From Ariolimax columbianus (Eukaryota > Mollusca > Gastropoda > Stylommatophora > Arionidae), in the NCBI GenBank assembly GCA_036924085.1, contig JAVGWX010000008.1, positions 54,834,814-54,898,813 on the forward strand: a DNA stretch of 64,000 bases, written 5' to 3'. Position 1 is the stretch's first letter. The number at the start of each line of letters is the position of its first letter. Below, one piece after another: positions 10,532 through 20,845 of this stretch. The notes beneath the pieces are model-generated. The model had not been told where the DNA came from, made no database searches, and saw only the letters and a program-made list of their open reading frames with translations. The translations under genes were made by a program, and so were the position numbers.

Positions 10532-10839
10532 TATTTCTAGCGGTCTTCCCCCCTACCAAGCTATCACTTGCTGTATGTCAGTGTCGTCATTAGATGTCAT
10601 TCCGGTCAAGTGTCAATAATCCCTGACGTTTGATGCACTTGCATTGGTACACTGTAAAGCATGTGATATGGAAGCGGCTGTTCTTTGGCTGCATTGTTTC
10701 CTGGATGGTTGCCACGTGGATTTTAAGATCCATCAGAAGCTTAGTCAGTTCTAGCTTTTTTTATTTTTCTAATTCCGGATATATTGAGCTGGAGGATGCG
10801 TAGGGATTGTATATTACTTCCTGGTAGCATACTTGTCAT
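10532..10839 (-). pseudogene. AP-like endonuclease N-terminal region of LINE C
   Basis: From a candidate start at 10,839 the sequence reads MTSMLPGSN, then SLRILQLNISGIRK (first conserved strand with Asn), LKIHVATIQETMQ (catalytic Glu in the IQET motif), FHITCFTVYQ and, after a shift, TSNDDTDIQQVIAW and GGRPLEI, which runs into the 30-bp array. This is the start of the exonuclease/endonuclease/phosphatase fold. A stop follows QVIAW and another lies after IRKIKKARTD. The upstream sequence, which would hold ORF1 in a full element, is not recognisable. Confidence 0.85.
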
Positions 10840-11074
10840 TGCTTTCCCCGGGTGTGGAAGGGCAGCGCGGGCCTTGGTAACCGAGGCGACGTCCGATCTC
10901 GTATAAAGACTGTTGTCTTAGAGGCATCATGATTGCGTAAGGGAATTATTGATGCGTCCTTCGAGTATCCCCTAAGGGAGGCAGTCCAGTGTATCGGTGT
11001 CTCAGGGACATATCATATTCTTCTGGGTCGGCTATCTCATCATTCTTCCGTCAGTTTTGCCAGCCCATATGTAG
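10840..11074. other. Region upstream of the LINE C endonuclease
   Basis: No recognisable gene. On the minus strand this is where ORF1 or a 5' leader of LINE C would lie, but no gag-like or zinc-knuckle motif is visible. Confidence 0.4.
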
Positions 11075-11950
11075 TGATGGTATGTGTGGCATTCCCCGCC
11101 ATATGGAAGATGGTCACGTCCTGCCAGCCCATCTGTGATGAATGGTATGTGTGGCATTTCCCGCCATCTGGAAGATGGTCACGTCCTGCCAGCCCATCTG
11201 TGGTGATGGTATGTGTGAAATTCCCCGTCACCTGGAAGATGGTCACGTCCTGCCAGCCCATCTGTGGTGATGGTATGTGTGACATTCCCCGTCACCTGGA
11301 AGATGGTCACATCCTGCCAGCCCATATGTGTTGATGGTATGTGTGAAATTCCCCGTCACCTGGAAGATGGTTACGCCTGCCAGCCCATCTGTGGTAATGG
11401 TATGTGTGGCATTCCCCGCCTTCTGGAAGATGGTGACGTCCTGCCAGCCCATCTGTGGTGATGGTATGTGTGACATTCCCCGCCACCTGGATGATCGTCA
11501 CGTCCTGCCAGCCCATCTGTGGTGATGGTATGTGTGACATTCCCGCCACCTTGGATGATGGTCACGTCCTGCCAGCCCACCTGTGGTGATGGTATGTGTG
11601 ACATTCCCCGCCACCTGGATGATCGTCACGTCCTGCCAGCCCATCTGTGGTGATGGTATGTGTGACATTCCCGCCACCTGGATGATCGTCACGTCCTGCC
11701 AGCCCATCTGTGGTGATGGTATGTGTGACATTCCCGCCACCTGGATGATCGTCACGTCCTGCCATCCCATCTGTGGTGATGGTATGTGTGACATTCCCCG
11801 TCACCTGGAAGATGGTCACGTCCAGCCAGCCCATCTGTGGTGATGGTATGTGTGGCATCCCCGTCACCTGGAAGATGGTCACGTCCTGCCAGCCCATCTG
11901 TGGTGATGGTATGTGTGGCATTCCCCGCCACCTGGGAGATCGTCACTAGG
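11075..11950. repeat. 64-bp minisatellite, about 14 copies
   Basis: Tandem units of 63-64 bp with the landmarks cgtcctgccagcccatctgt and ggtatgtgtg. One-base losses in a run of C (attcccgcc versus attccccgcc) make some units 63 bp and shift the frame. There are no unique spacers between units. Confidence 0.92.
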
Positions 11951-12310
11951 GGGCAAAGGTGCAATGTCCGCTGGTCTGCATCTCTTTGTCATCCATTATG
12001 GATAAATGATAGAGGACACAAAATAAAGAACAAGACAAAAATGCATTTCACCGATGACGTGGGGATGGATTGGTGCACCTCAGAGGATGTACCACTCGCC
12101 GGTGGATTCTGCAGCTACACCTATAGGGCTCCATCTGCTCCTCAGCCCTTTTTGTCTGGCCCCTCTTTAAGGACCTGTTCGGCTTGTGTGACCCTGCCAG
12201 CAGTAAAACTCCCACCGGCATAACTCCTTGGGGCATTGCGGTACCCAAGCTCTCCAACCCCAGCATGCTTACTTATGGAGAGACTAAACAAATATAGATC
12301 GCAGTGTCAT
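11951..12310. other. GC-rich repeat-like segment
   Basis: From about 12,045 to 12,270 the sequence is GC-rich (gatgacgtggggatggattg ... ggggcattgcggtacccaag). It has an open frame of about 70 codons on the minus strand with no recognised domain. It may be a repeat fragment, but there is only one copy in the window. Confidence 0.35.
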
Positions 12311-12683
12311 TCTTCTTCTTCTTCACCGATCAACTAATGCTATGCTTCTAGTCTGACGAGGTTTACTTCTTCGTACGCTGTCAGACGTCAACTTGAATTT
12401 GTTCGAAGAAAGCAGCTGTCATCCTGAGGCTGTCGACACTGCCATAGAGCTTGTTTAGTGTTGGCACTGGTGATGGCCACATGTGGTTTCTCTGGTCCTC
12501 GTATGTCGGGCAGTTTTGCAGCAGATGTCCAGCGGTCATTTTCCCTGTACCACAGGTGCATTCGTCAGTGCCACCTATCTTCAGTTTATTGAATAGATGG
12601 TACCTCAGTCTGTTGTGGCCTGTACGGAGTCTGAAGACCACGACCTGCTCTCTTCTGTTCAACTGGTAATAGGCATCATTTTT
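12311..12683 (-). mobile_element. LINE A 3' end, 5'-truncated
   Basis: Encodes the LINE A C-terminal tail: NRREQVVVFRLRTGHNRL, then CTCGTGKMTAGHLLQNC (C-x-C...H...C cluster) and CPTYEDQRNHMWPSP, ending with QVDV and a stop. A (GAA)n tail follows on the element strand (ttcttcttcttc near 12,311). Very similar to 25.4-25.8 kb. It ends at 12,683, where it joins another LINE at a short stretch of microhomology. Confidence 0.85.
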
Positions 12684-13430
12684 TGTGTACGATGAGGTTT
12701 ACGAAGGAGACATTGCGTTTTAGATCTTCGCCGGTTCCCAACAGCTTTTCGAGCATGGTCGCTCCCCCAAGGAAGACTGCCTCTCTTTGGTATGCATAGG
12801 TAGGGCAGTTCTGCATAATATGTTTTGATGTTTGTTTAGGTGCTCCACAATGGCACGTGGCAGTGTCTCTGAGACCCATTCTGTAGAGGTGAGCTTTGTG
12901 TTTACAGTGTTCCGTTCTGAGTCTGAAGATTTTTGTCTGCCCATCTCTGCCAGGTTTGTCTATGCTGTCATTTTCTGGCTTGTAATCTTTGTGCTGGTCT
13001 CTCCATTCCTCATGGATAGTTTGATGAGTGTCTTTGCTTCTTAATAGCTCTGTGTATCGGAATTCTATGCGCCTCCATTTTCGGCTTTTGCGAGCTCAAC
13101 TGCTTTCTCGTTTCCAGGGATCCCACAATGGGCCGGAATCCACTGTAGGACTAAATCTGTTTTTGAGACAGCAATCCTATGTTGTATTTTATTTCATGTG
13201 AAAGTAAATATTGTTTGGGAGCTTGAGATGGCTTGGAGAACACTCCTGGAATCTGTTAGAATGACAATTTTCCTTGTAGTTATGTTTTGGCTAATAAGAA
13301 TCTGAGTTTCTGCATGAACAGCTCTTGCTTCATCTCTGAAATTAGTACAGGTCTCTCCTGCTGGTATGGAGTGATTTTCTATGTCGCCATTGGAGTGTGC
13401 GATGTAGATTCCACGCAGTGTCATTACAAA
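12676..13430 (-). pseudogene. LINE B: RNase H and Cys/His tail
   Basis: A different LINE family from A. RNase H text reads MTLRGIYIAHSNGD, FRDEARAVHAE (conserved Glu), KIVILTDSRSVLQAIS (second Asp) and, past a stop, LQWIPAHCGIPGNEKAVELA. The tail then reads MGLRDTATCHCGAPKQTSKH and IMQNCPTY, a Cys/His cluster. Frameshifts lie near 12,880-12,940 and 13,190. Its last codons (LIVHKK) overlap the tacacaaaaaa stretch shared with LINE A at 12,676-12,690, so the two elements are fused there. Confidence 0.82.
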
Positions 13431-14159
13431 CCCAGCACCAAAAAAATCGCGACTGAAACTGGATTTGTCTGACCTTTCGTCACATATATATCACAGTCAT
13501 GCCGGAAATTACGACACACCGTATTTTCCGAAATGAACGCAGAAGAAGAAGAAAAAGACGAAGAAGAAGAAGAAGAAGAAACAAACTATTAGACCTAAGC
13601 TGCGCAGAATTTGAGATTGTTAAAGCACATTTGTTATTGAGCTCTACGTTTTATCGTAAAGAGAACTTGAAAAATATATACGAGTGCCAAGAATAAACGA
13701 TTAAAAGAACAATTAAATTACAATTAAAAATATACAGCAGATGAAATACACCATGACAAATTAAGGTTGGAAAAAAATGCGCTGCAAAATTGCCTCATTA
13801 AAGATGGGGTTTGTGAATGCAAAAAAATCAATGTCACATACAGTTTTGTTTCACGATTTCAAATGATCTGCGACTAACTGTTAAAGTTTGATTGTGGGAC
13901 GGCGCATGCGTGTGTCAGTGTTATTGCACGATTTAAGCGCGCCAACTAACCACATACGTTTTACTATTGGTTGTGGCATGCGCATCTTCATGCGTTACAA
14001 ACAATGGCTTTAATGTGAGAAATAATATAAATGAGAGATGGGTTGTACTGTCACAAGATTGTCTAGTTTAGATTCTTGAACCTTTTGCTTGTCGTCACAT
14101 CTAAAAAGATCAACTTTAATTAATAAAATGTTAACTGAGAGAATATACTATCTGGTAAA
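13431..14159. other. No gene; (GAA)n run inside
   Basis: Contains a short GAA/GAC-rich microsatellite at about 13,543-13,582. The rest is AT-rich with no recognisable feature. Confidence 0.5.
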
Positions 14160-14665
14160 TGACCGTGGCCGAGGGTTTAGTTAGTGCCATAACAAACACT
14201 GTCGTCGGGGATGATTTAACTGTGCGTCCACCATCTGCTGTGGCTTTTTACAGGGGCGATAACACCAGGAACGATGTGGTATTTCTTCTTTACTCTTTTA
14301 TATTTATTTGATTGCCTCCCTTAACCCATCAGCCTGTGTTTTCGATGGCAGTTAGGGAATCCGACACGCGTGTTTGTACATGTGCGAATGTGTGAGTGTA
14401 TGGGAGTGTGTGTGTGTGCGCGTGCGTGCGTGCACGCGTGAGTGAGTGAGAGAGAGAGGGCGCAGGAGATATGCAATTAGAGGTACATTAAAGCTTAATA
14501 AAGGTAAAGGTGGTCACATAACAATTACTGTCGTTGGGGATGAAGTGTTGAGATACTTCATTGTGTGGATCTCGGTATTTGTGAGGTGGTAGCACTTTGT
14601 CTCTGTGACTTGCTATCCCCTGACTGTGAGGCAGATATCCACAGACGGCTGTTGTATTCTGAAGT
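14160..14665. repeat. Two related dispersed-repeat fragments
   Basis: 14,188-14,212 (gccataacaaacactgtcgt) and 14,512-14,545 (tcacataacaattactgtcg) start similar blocks that continue with ggggatga. The second extends to about 14,660 with gaggtggtagcactttg and gaggcagatatccacag. A GT/GA-rich simple region lies between them (14,400-14,460). Repeat class unknown. Confidence 0.45.
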
Positions 14666-14689
14666 AAAAACGTACAGAAAATCATTTAT

Positions 14690-15390
14690 ATCTGCTTTAT
14701 AGATTACAAAACAAGCTTTGGCAGAGGTCAACATGAGAAACTAATTAGATGTCTGGAAAAATATAGGTATACATGGAAAACACACACGAATGCTCACTAA
14801 TTTATACTGAGAGAAAATTTATATTTAAAGATCTGGCAGGATAAACTCAAAATGTTTAGATGTAAAAAGAGGAGTGCGACAAGGATGATCACTGTCCACT
14901 TGTTCAACATTTATACTACATTTTTCTACATAGAAGAAATACCAGGACTCATTTTAGGCGGAGAGTCAATAAATAGGTAAGCGGGCAAAACGTTATGTTG
15001 ACTGTAAGCGAACACGAATTAAAGGAATTAGTGATTGAAGCCATGACCATGGCTGCTCTGACCGAACTGAGGCTGCCATGGAGGGATAAAAGCATCAACC
15101 TGAAATCCAAGTTGGGTTTAATGTATATACTTATCACTTCCGTGTACCTGTACGCGTGCTAAATTTGGGACTTTGTCTGTGGTTTACGAGCGCAGAATTT
15201 GTGCAATGGAGATGAGATGTTTGCGTCGAATCCTCGGCATTTCTTATCTAGACCACGTCACGAATAAGGCAGTTCGGGACACTGTTAAGAGAGAGGTCGG
15301 CCGATATAAAGACCTATTGAGTAAGGTAAAAGCACGCAAGCTCACATGGTAGAGGCATGTTACAAGATCGTCTGGTTTTACCAAGACGGT
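14690..15390 (+). pseudogene. RTE-like LINE reverse transcriptase, 5' part (interrupted by SINE)
   Basis: Reads DYKTSFGRGQHEKLIRCLEK (the palm 'DY..AFD' motif with changes), then after shifts KRGVRQG followed by a stop and SLSTCSTF (the RGVRQGC.LS motif), IPGLILGGESINR, MLTVSEHELKELV, INLKSKLGLMYILITSVYLY and MEMRCLRRILGISYLDHVTN, then RKLTW, a stop and RHVTRSSGF. The YADD box is corrupted to a stop-bearing text. The order and C-terminal 'MRCLRRIL...RKL.W' block are typical of RTE-like LINEs. The frame is cut at 15,400 by a SINE and resumes at 15,710. Confidence 0.82.
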
Positions 15391-15400
15391 CCTGCAAGGT

Positions 15401-15699
15401 GTGGGATTCCGTGGCGAAGTAGTTAAGCCGTCGGCCTCGTGATCAGGTGGTGTGGGTTCGACTCCAGACTCCGCCGTCTTTTTCACGGGTGCTTGATGCG
15501 GAGTTCCCTGCATCTCGTAGTCGCCCCCTAGTCGCCTTGCCCTTGACTTGCCACTGGGGTTGGGCGGCACGAGACGAGAGAGTGATGATAAAAAGTATCG
15601 CAGTTAATCCTTTATAAAAATAGCGTTAGCAAAATTAATTATGCCATCATCGTCTACAATGGACGGCGGCCGTTGCCTTTTTTTTTTTTTTTTTTGCTG
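15401..15699 (+). mobile_element. tRNA-derived SINE (family S1) inserted in the LINE
   Basis: An internal RNA polymerase III promoter is visible: A-box-like tggcgaagtagttaagccg at 15,412-15,430 and B box gggttcgactcc at 15,454-15,465. The body runs to gcggccgttgcc, followed by 18 T residues. Exact 10-bp target duplications cctgcaaggt lie at 15,391-15,400 and 15,700-15,709. A second copy in reverse is at 41,283-41,573. The T-run at the 3' end on the tRNA-sense strand is unusual. Confidence 0.92.
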
Positions 15700-15709
15700 C
15701 CTGCAAGGT

Positions 15710-15930
15710 ACTGTGCCTGGGAAACATAATAGAGGGAGGTCACACAAAAAGTAGCTGGATAGACAGCAACAGAGAGTGGAGGGGGAAATCCATAACTAAA
15801 ACAAATATCCTGACTCAAAACCAAGTGGCGGGAAGTTGTCCAACAAACTGGAGTATTGGTGCCCCAAATATCGTTCAGGTTACAGGACTGATGATGATGA
15901 TGATGATGATGATTCAAGTAAGGAACAAAT
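15710..15930 (+). pseudogene. RTE-like LINE, 3' remainder after the SINE
   Basis: Continues the same LINE: TVPGKHNRGR, then ITKTNILTQN, a noncoding end and a (GAT)n tail at about 15,889-15,912. GAT/ATG-type simple tails are usual for RTE-like elements. Removing the SINE and one target duplication restores collinearity with the 5' part. Confidence 0.75.
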
Positions 15931-16079
15931 ATTAAGAGCATGGACTGGACATTGGGTGTGCATGTGGCTTAACAGGCCAATGCGGCACGGAAACATCTGC
16001 TGCATGACTGACACACGTGGTCTGTAGAAGGAGGTGTTTCTGCCGTTCGTGACTTCCGGGTCTCTCGTCTGGTCTGGAA
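15931..16079. other. Short unannotated spacer
   Basis: No recognisable feature between two LINE fragments. Confidence 0.4.
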
Positions 16080-16379
16080 TTTCACAACACGGTGATCTTC
16101 GTTATGGCTATGCCCGCTTTGAATGCACTTCTCCAGTCAGATCTGTTTTGCGGAAGACATTCCCAGGTGGTGATATCTATCTGGCAACCTTTAAGTGAGT
16201 ACCTCTGTAAAACGTTTCTTTGGGCACCCTCTCTCACGCCATCCATTCATCAGCTCACCGTAGAGGAGCTGATATGTGAGCCGTTCGTCTGACATGGGTA
16301 CGAGATGCCCGGCCCATCCCAGTCGTGCTTTTTGTTGCAGTGCAAGAATGCTGAACATTGTCATTAAGGAAAATGACAA
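16080..16379 (-). pseudogene. LINE C-terminal fragment
   Basis: Reads ALQQKARLGWAGHLVPMSDE, RLTYQLLYGEL, RERGCPKKRFTEVL and, after a shift, IDITTWECLPQNRSDWRSAF. This is the C-terminal tail that follows RT in several invertebrate LINE groups (the 'L.WAGH..RM...LLYGEL' pattern). The RT core is absent. Confidence 0.75.
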
Positions 16380-16790
16380 TTATGATATTAGCGGAGATAA
16401 CTAGCAATCTGATCTAGAAATAATATTGAACTGTCCATCTTGGAAATATTAAAACGGGGAATGGCATGTGTGAAATGTAAACCAGGGAGAGAAAGGGATG
16501 GTCAAATCTGTTTTTACCAATATGAGTTATACCAAACAAGTCCCACACATTAACAATGAAAGCGATAAAGTGTTCAGTGTACTTTTCTTTACTGTACGAT
16601 GTGGAAACGTGGACAATAAACAAGCGGTTGATAAAAGAAATTGAGACATGTGAAGTAAGAATTCAATGAAGAATGGGACGCAACATCCGCCAAAAAAAAA
16701 AAAAAAAAAAAAAGCCAACAAATTAGAAGACATTGAAGAAATGTGCAAAAAGAATTGATTAACTGTTCAGTTGTGTTAGTCACGTCAGAA
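16380..16790. other. No recognisable feature
   Basis: AT-rich, with a run of about 22 A at 16,692-16,713. Weak text on the plus strand could be a further decayed LINE, but I cannot support it. Confidence 0.4.
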
Positions 16791-16794
16791 GACA

Positions 16795-16895
16795 CAACTT
16801 AACGTCTTTAAACTGGTTTACAAGACTCTGCAAAGTCAGTAAACAGCCAGTTTCATTTACATTTCCTTGCTCTAAAGACATAAGACATGTTTAAA
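16795..16895 (-). mobile_element. CR1/L2-like LINE 3' end, reverse copy
   Basis: The reverse complement reads tagagcaaggaaatgtaaat, gaaactggctgtttac, gactttgcagagtcttgt and aaaccagtttaaagacg. This matches the tails at 3390-3527 and 45.1-45.5 kb. Confidence 0.7.
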
Positions 16896-16929
16896 GACAT
16901 ACAATCATTGAGCCATCTCGCTAGTCGTA

Positions 16930-17285
16930 TACAATTTGTTCGAATGACTGTTTGTACGAATGCCGAATCACTTTTTTACATAAAGAAATAATGTAGGTTG
17001 GACTAATCCTTTCCAGACCACCAGATGGTTATCTATTTAATAATACATAATCCATCAAATCAGGCATAAAAACTATGAACAAAAAAAGGTGCATGATATT
17101 TAAACAAAATTGTTAATTTTTTACTTGGCCTACTTTTGACGACTTTTTAAAGCTTTTCTAAAATAGCCAAAAAGTTTATCATTCAACAGGTTTTGTTGAC
17201 TGCGCAATGTTAGGACGCCATTTTTTTCCACCAGGATCTTTGTTTTATCCCAATGGTAATAAAGTTCCTTAATGATGTAGTGGAA
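16930..17285 (+). mobile_element. Possible pogo/Tigger-like DNA transposon fragment
   Basis: Aligns by eye with 53,150-53,545: gaatgccgaatcactttt, aaagaaataatgta, ttttgacgactttttaaa and cgccatttttttccaccagg. No transposase frame remains. The classification rests on the terminal repeat visible in the other copy (cagttcaacctag...). Confidence 0.5.
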
Positions 17286-17720
17286 ATTCTCCCATAACTC
17301 ATGACGTATTCTGAAGAAGAAGGTTCCTCAGTCACTTCTTGTTGTTGCTACCAGACCAGTTCTTGAAGTTATTCAGTTGTAAACTCAATCATGTGGACTT
17401 CCATAAACTTCTTCACATCCTTGACTTCACTGCATACCGGACACACCCATAGGTACTAAGTCAATTTCAGCAGATGGCGAATGATGGGGATACTGGTGGT
17501 TCCTGTAGTTCATTGACTGTACACACTCCTGCTCCGTGCTCTTATGCAATCAGGTCTGCCAAAACCTCGTTATGCCTCTGAAGTATAACTGCTATTACCT
17601 TTATCTTACATTGTAACGTACCACGATTGTCTCAGCTGATCCAGGACTGCACCACCATGCATGTTGTTATAAGTGACTAAAGGGTGTTCTGCTAGGATCT
17701 AGCAGCCTCATTGTGTACAA
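17286..17720. other. No recognisable feature
   Basis: Unique-looking sequence without coding capacity between the transposon fragment and the VNTR retroposon. Confidence 0.4.
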
Positions 17721-17733
17721 CACATTTCTGGGG

Positions 17734-18128
17734 AGGAAGACTTAACCTCTGGTCATGCAAAATATACTGGCCATACGTGTTAGTCAGGGTCAGTCAAAAT
17801 ATACTGGTCATACGTGTTAGTCAGGGTCAGGCAAAATATACTGGTCATACGTGTTAGTCAGGGTCAGGCAAAATATACTGGTCATACGTGTTAGTCAGGG
17901 TCAGGTAAAATATACTGGTCATACGTGTTAGTCAGGGTCAAGCAAAATATACTGGTCAGACATGTTAGTCAGGGTCAGGCAAAATATACTGGTCATACGT
18001 GTTAGTCTGGAGGACTCTGATCTACCTTCATCAGCACGCTCGGGATGTAAGGAAAGCTCCAACAACCCGCCACTTAACTTCCTTCTCAGGGCGCAGAAAA
18101 TAGTAAACGTACTCATTGTGAGCATTCA

Positions 18129-18160
<32 letters not shown>

Positions 18161-18258
18161 CCAACAACACCAACAACAACAACAACAACAACACCAACAA
18201 CAACAACAACACCAACAATAACAACAACAACAACACCACCACCACCAACAACAACGAC
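17734..18258 (+). mobile_element. VNTR retroposon V, copy 1 (short)
   Basis: Starts ggggaggaagacttaacctc, matching the 5' edge of the large copy at 33,624. It is followed by about seven tandem 37-bp units (tactggtcatacgtgttagt...) at 17,757-18,007, the exon-like segment 18,008-18,125 (lacking its 5' part), and a (CAA)n tail at 18,127-18,258. A degenerate target duplication is possible: acaacacatttct before and acgaccaatttct after (10 of 13 match). Confidence 0.75.
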
Positions 18259-19828
18259 CAATTTCTACAGAAACCATCACAGCAAAAGTACGCAAAATGC
18301 TTTGGCGGATGTTTTCTAAAGGAAGCCATCTGTAGTGGTGCTCTAAGCTTGAGTTAAAAGGGAATATAAGACATAATATCAGCATATGTATAGTGTAGTG
18401 GTAGATACGGTGCATGACCACCGGCTATCGACACGATCAAGTCGCAAATTGTTACCTGACTTATCTGTTAAGAATGGGCATGCTGACATTATTTTTACCT
18501 TCATTCAGGCCTAGTAACTCGCATAACCTTCGGCTACCTGGCAACAGCGATTAACATGCCTGTTTGAAAACCAGGATTCCAAGTAATCCAAGTTCCAAGG
18601 ATGCAGACAGGAGTGGAAATGAACATTACATCTGCTAAAACAGCGGGAGACTAGTACAATGACGTCTATTACACTTCATCTCCTTCAGCAATGTCTGCAA
18701 TGCGACTACCAACCTTTAGCACGCTGCACTGTTTTTTGAAAATTTTTACAACTATATTTCGCTATGGTAGTTGACTTTCAAAATTTGTAACCATTTTTGT
18801 TTATTGGTCAATAAATATGATTTTCTTGTTTGTAAAGACATAATTGAATAAAGAACTTGTTAGTGTTATTGTTTTTGTTGTATGTTTGTTAGTTTCTGAG
18901 ATACAAAAAAGATGAAGGTGAAAATTTATGGAAAACCCCCCACAAATGTGGTCTCGACTGCAAGGCCTAGTCGTTCAATAGAAATCCATGGAAACCACAA
19001 CAACGTATCGAAACTGTGTTTATAATATCGACACAACTGTTAGTTTCCAATTCAAACGTAGTTATTACATCTAAACAAACAAAATAAACAGATCTACCCG
19101 ATAAAGATATTTTCCAACAGTCTACTTCACCTTTTGCAAAAAGTCGGGTTGCTCCAAACGGTGTATGGGAGGAAACATTATAATCGAACATACGATACTT
19201 TTACTGACAAAATATCGTGTGTAGATGGAGGACGTATTCAGCATTATTTTAAATGGCTATAGGCGCAAACAATGTTTTTTAAATTCCGATTTTGTAGGCC
19301 GAGTTTGTCCAGAGACTCTGGACCAGGGAGTGCTAACGGAAGCGCACTGTAATATTTATTAAAATACAAGCGGGATAAGGCCGGTTCAGCGGCAGTACTG
19401 ATAAATATATCTTGGCTTACTTCCCTTGAACAATCCAGATGTAAATTGGGGGCTCTAGCATACAAGAGTCAGAGGTCAGGTTTATTGTGAGTATAGCAGA
19501 GCACACAGAACAACACCATCTTGTACGGAGATGGAAGTAGTGACTGCAACTTTGAGATGGCTGAGATGAAGTTCAGTCATCGTGTCAGACTCCTTCGGAA
19601 AGTACAGAAGGGATGACTAAGACATGAGTGGATGGCATCTGTACATGCCTCAAACATGCAGAGCCTGGTGTGGATCTAATGTCCTAGCCATGATGGGGTT
19701 GAGGGTAACGAAAGATCTGACATTCTGGTTTCACAAGCACACATAATGAGCATGCTAGATATGGATAGATGCTGAAGTCTATCAATGAACACATTTTACG
19801 AATCACCAACTCACAGACTGTATAGCTT
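18259..19828. other. No recognisable feature
   Basis: About 1.5 kb of AT-rich sequence. Short open frames on the minus strand (around 18,970-19,190 and 19,244-19,465) show no known domain. Confidence 0.45.
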
Positions 19829-20228
19829 TCTTCTTCTTCTTCTTCTTCTTTTTCTTCTTCTTCTTCCTCTTCTTCTTCGTTCGTTCTCAATCTCCTACTA
19901 CCAAACCCTGAAAGGGTTTAAGTAGCAGAATGCAGTTCAGAGAACGGAATGCGTTGTGTTATAGTTTACAGCTTGGCTACGATATTTGCAACTTTCGGTC
20001 CAACACATCCGACTTCATAAACATTTTTTGAGTACCAGGTTAGCATTCCCTCTTTGATCCCTTCTCCTTAGCCAGTCTGCCCTGCTGCAGCCTGTTATCC
20101 AGGATCACCGCGTGGAGGTGTAGAAGGGTCTTGTCAGCTCTGGTTAGCTGGCCCTGACGCTAGCAGTCAGCCATGGGTCGCTGACCACTGCAGCTCATGC
20201 GATGCTCAGCATCTTGATCCCTTGTATA
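19829..20228 (-). mobile_element. SINE-like dispersed repeat G, copy 1
   Basis: One of five related copies, all in the same orientation. On the minus strand it reads from gctgcagtggtcagcgaccc through gaagtcggatgtgttggacc to ttggtagtaggagattgag, and ends in (GAA)n (ttcttcttc at 19,829-19,876 on the plus strand). The gaagtcggatg...gg.ccg block also occurs in the SINE at 45.18 kb. No pol III promoter is clearly visible, so the SINE label is tentative. Confidence 0.65.
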
Positions 20229-20433
20229 GCTTTGAAATCAAACGATATTTCAACATAGTCGGGCGCAAGTGAGAACGGATCAATAGTGTGTCCGATCAGT
20301 AAGGTGCTGGGAGCATCAGTATCTACACACTTCACCATTTACGGAGAGAGACTGATCACCTTTGGGTAAATACAGAGTTCAGTGAAGAAGATTCTTAGGA
20401 ACAAAACAAAACACAGCAGAGTATAACAATTCT

Positions 20434-20439
20434 TCATCT

Positions 20440-20471
<32 letters not shown>

Positions 20472-20845
20472 TTTTTTTTCTTCTTCTTCTTCATTGCCAA
20501 CTTCCTCGTTCGTTCTCAACCTTTTGCTTCCAAGCTCTAATAAAGGGTTTTGCAAGTAACAGGATGTAGTCCAGAGAACAGAATTGCTGTGTCATAGTTT
20601 ACAGCTTGACTGCGATGTTTGTAACATTCGGTCAGATTCATCCAACTTCGGCCGGCATTTTTGGGTCTTCCCTCTTGGATCCTTTCTCCTTATCCAGTAT
20701 GTCGTGTTGCATGCTGTTATTCAGGATCACCACGTGGAAGGGAAAACGATCTTGACATCTTTAGGCTGCTGGCCCTGACGCTAGCAGTCAGCTTTGGATC
20801 TCTCACCGCTACAGCTCATGCGCTGCTCAATATCTTGACCCCAAT
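20434..20845 (-). mobile_element. SINE-like dispersed repeat G, copy 2
   Basis: Same layout as copy 1, with a (GAA)n tail at 20,434-20,495 on the element strand. The cttgacccc/cttgatccc end and the ctgctggccctgacgctagc block are shared. It is separated from copy 1 by about 200 bp. Confidence 0.65.

Larger units (their letters stand above)
6560..10839 (-). mobile_element. LINE family C with two internal minisatellites
   Basis: One decayed non-LTR retrotransposon whose second ORF reads from a candidate ATG at 10,839 to about 6560: endonuclease, RT, RNase H, then a Cys/His tail. Collinear protein motifs on both sides of the 30-bp and 27-bp arrays show that both arrays lie within the element's coding sequence. 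The piece between the endonuclease middle and the RT start is deleted (junction near 9810-9830). Many stops and frameshifts exclude function. The RNase H and Cys/His tail suggest an I/Jockey-group relative. Confidence 0.88.

Noticed and set aside
11075..11950. CRISPR-like array (also considered for the 27-, 30-, 33- and 45-bp arrays)
   Set aside because: Units are directly contiguous without unique spacers, and the surroundings are eukaryotic transposons.
18031..18421. Val-, Cys- or Asn-rich frames over the (CAA)n tract
   Set aside because: Microsatellite translated in several frames.
19684..19890. Glu-rich minus-strand open frame
   Set aside because: It is the (GAA)n tail of repeat G read in frame.
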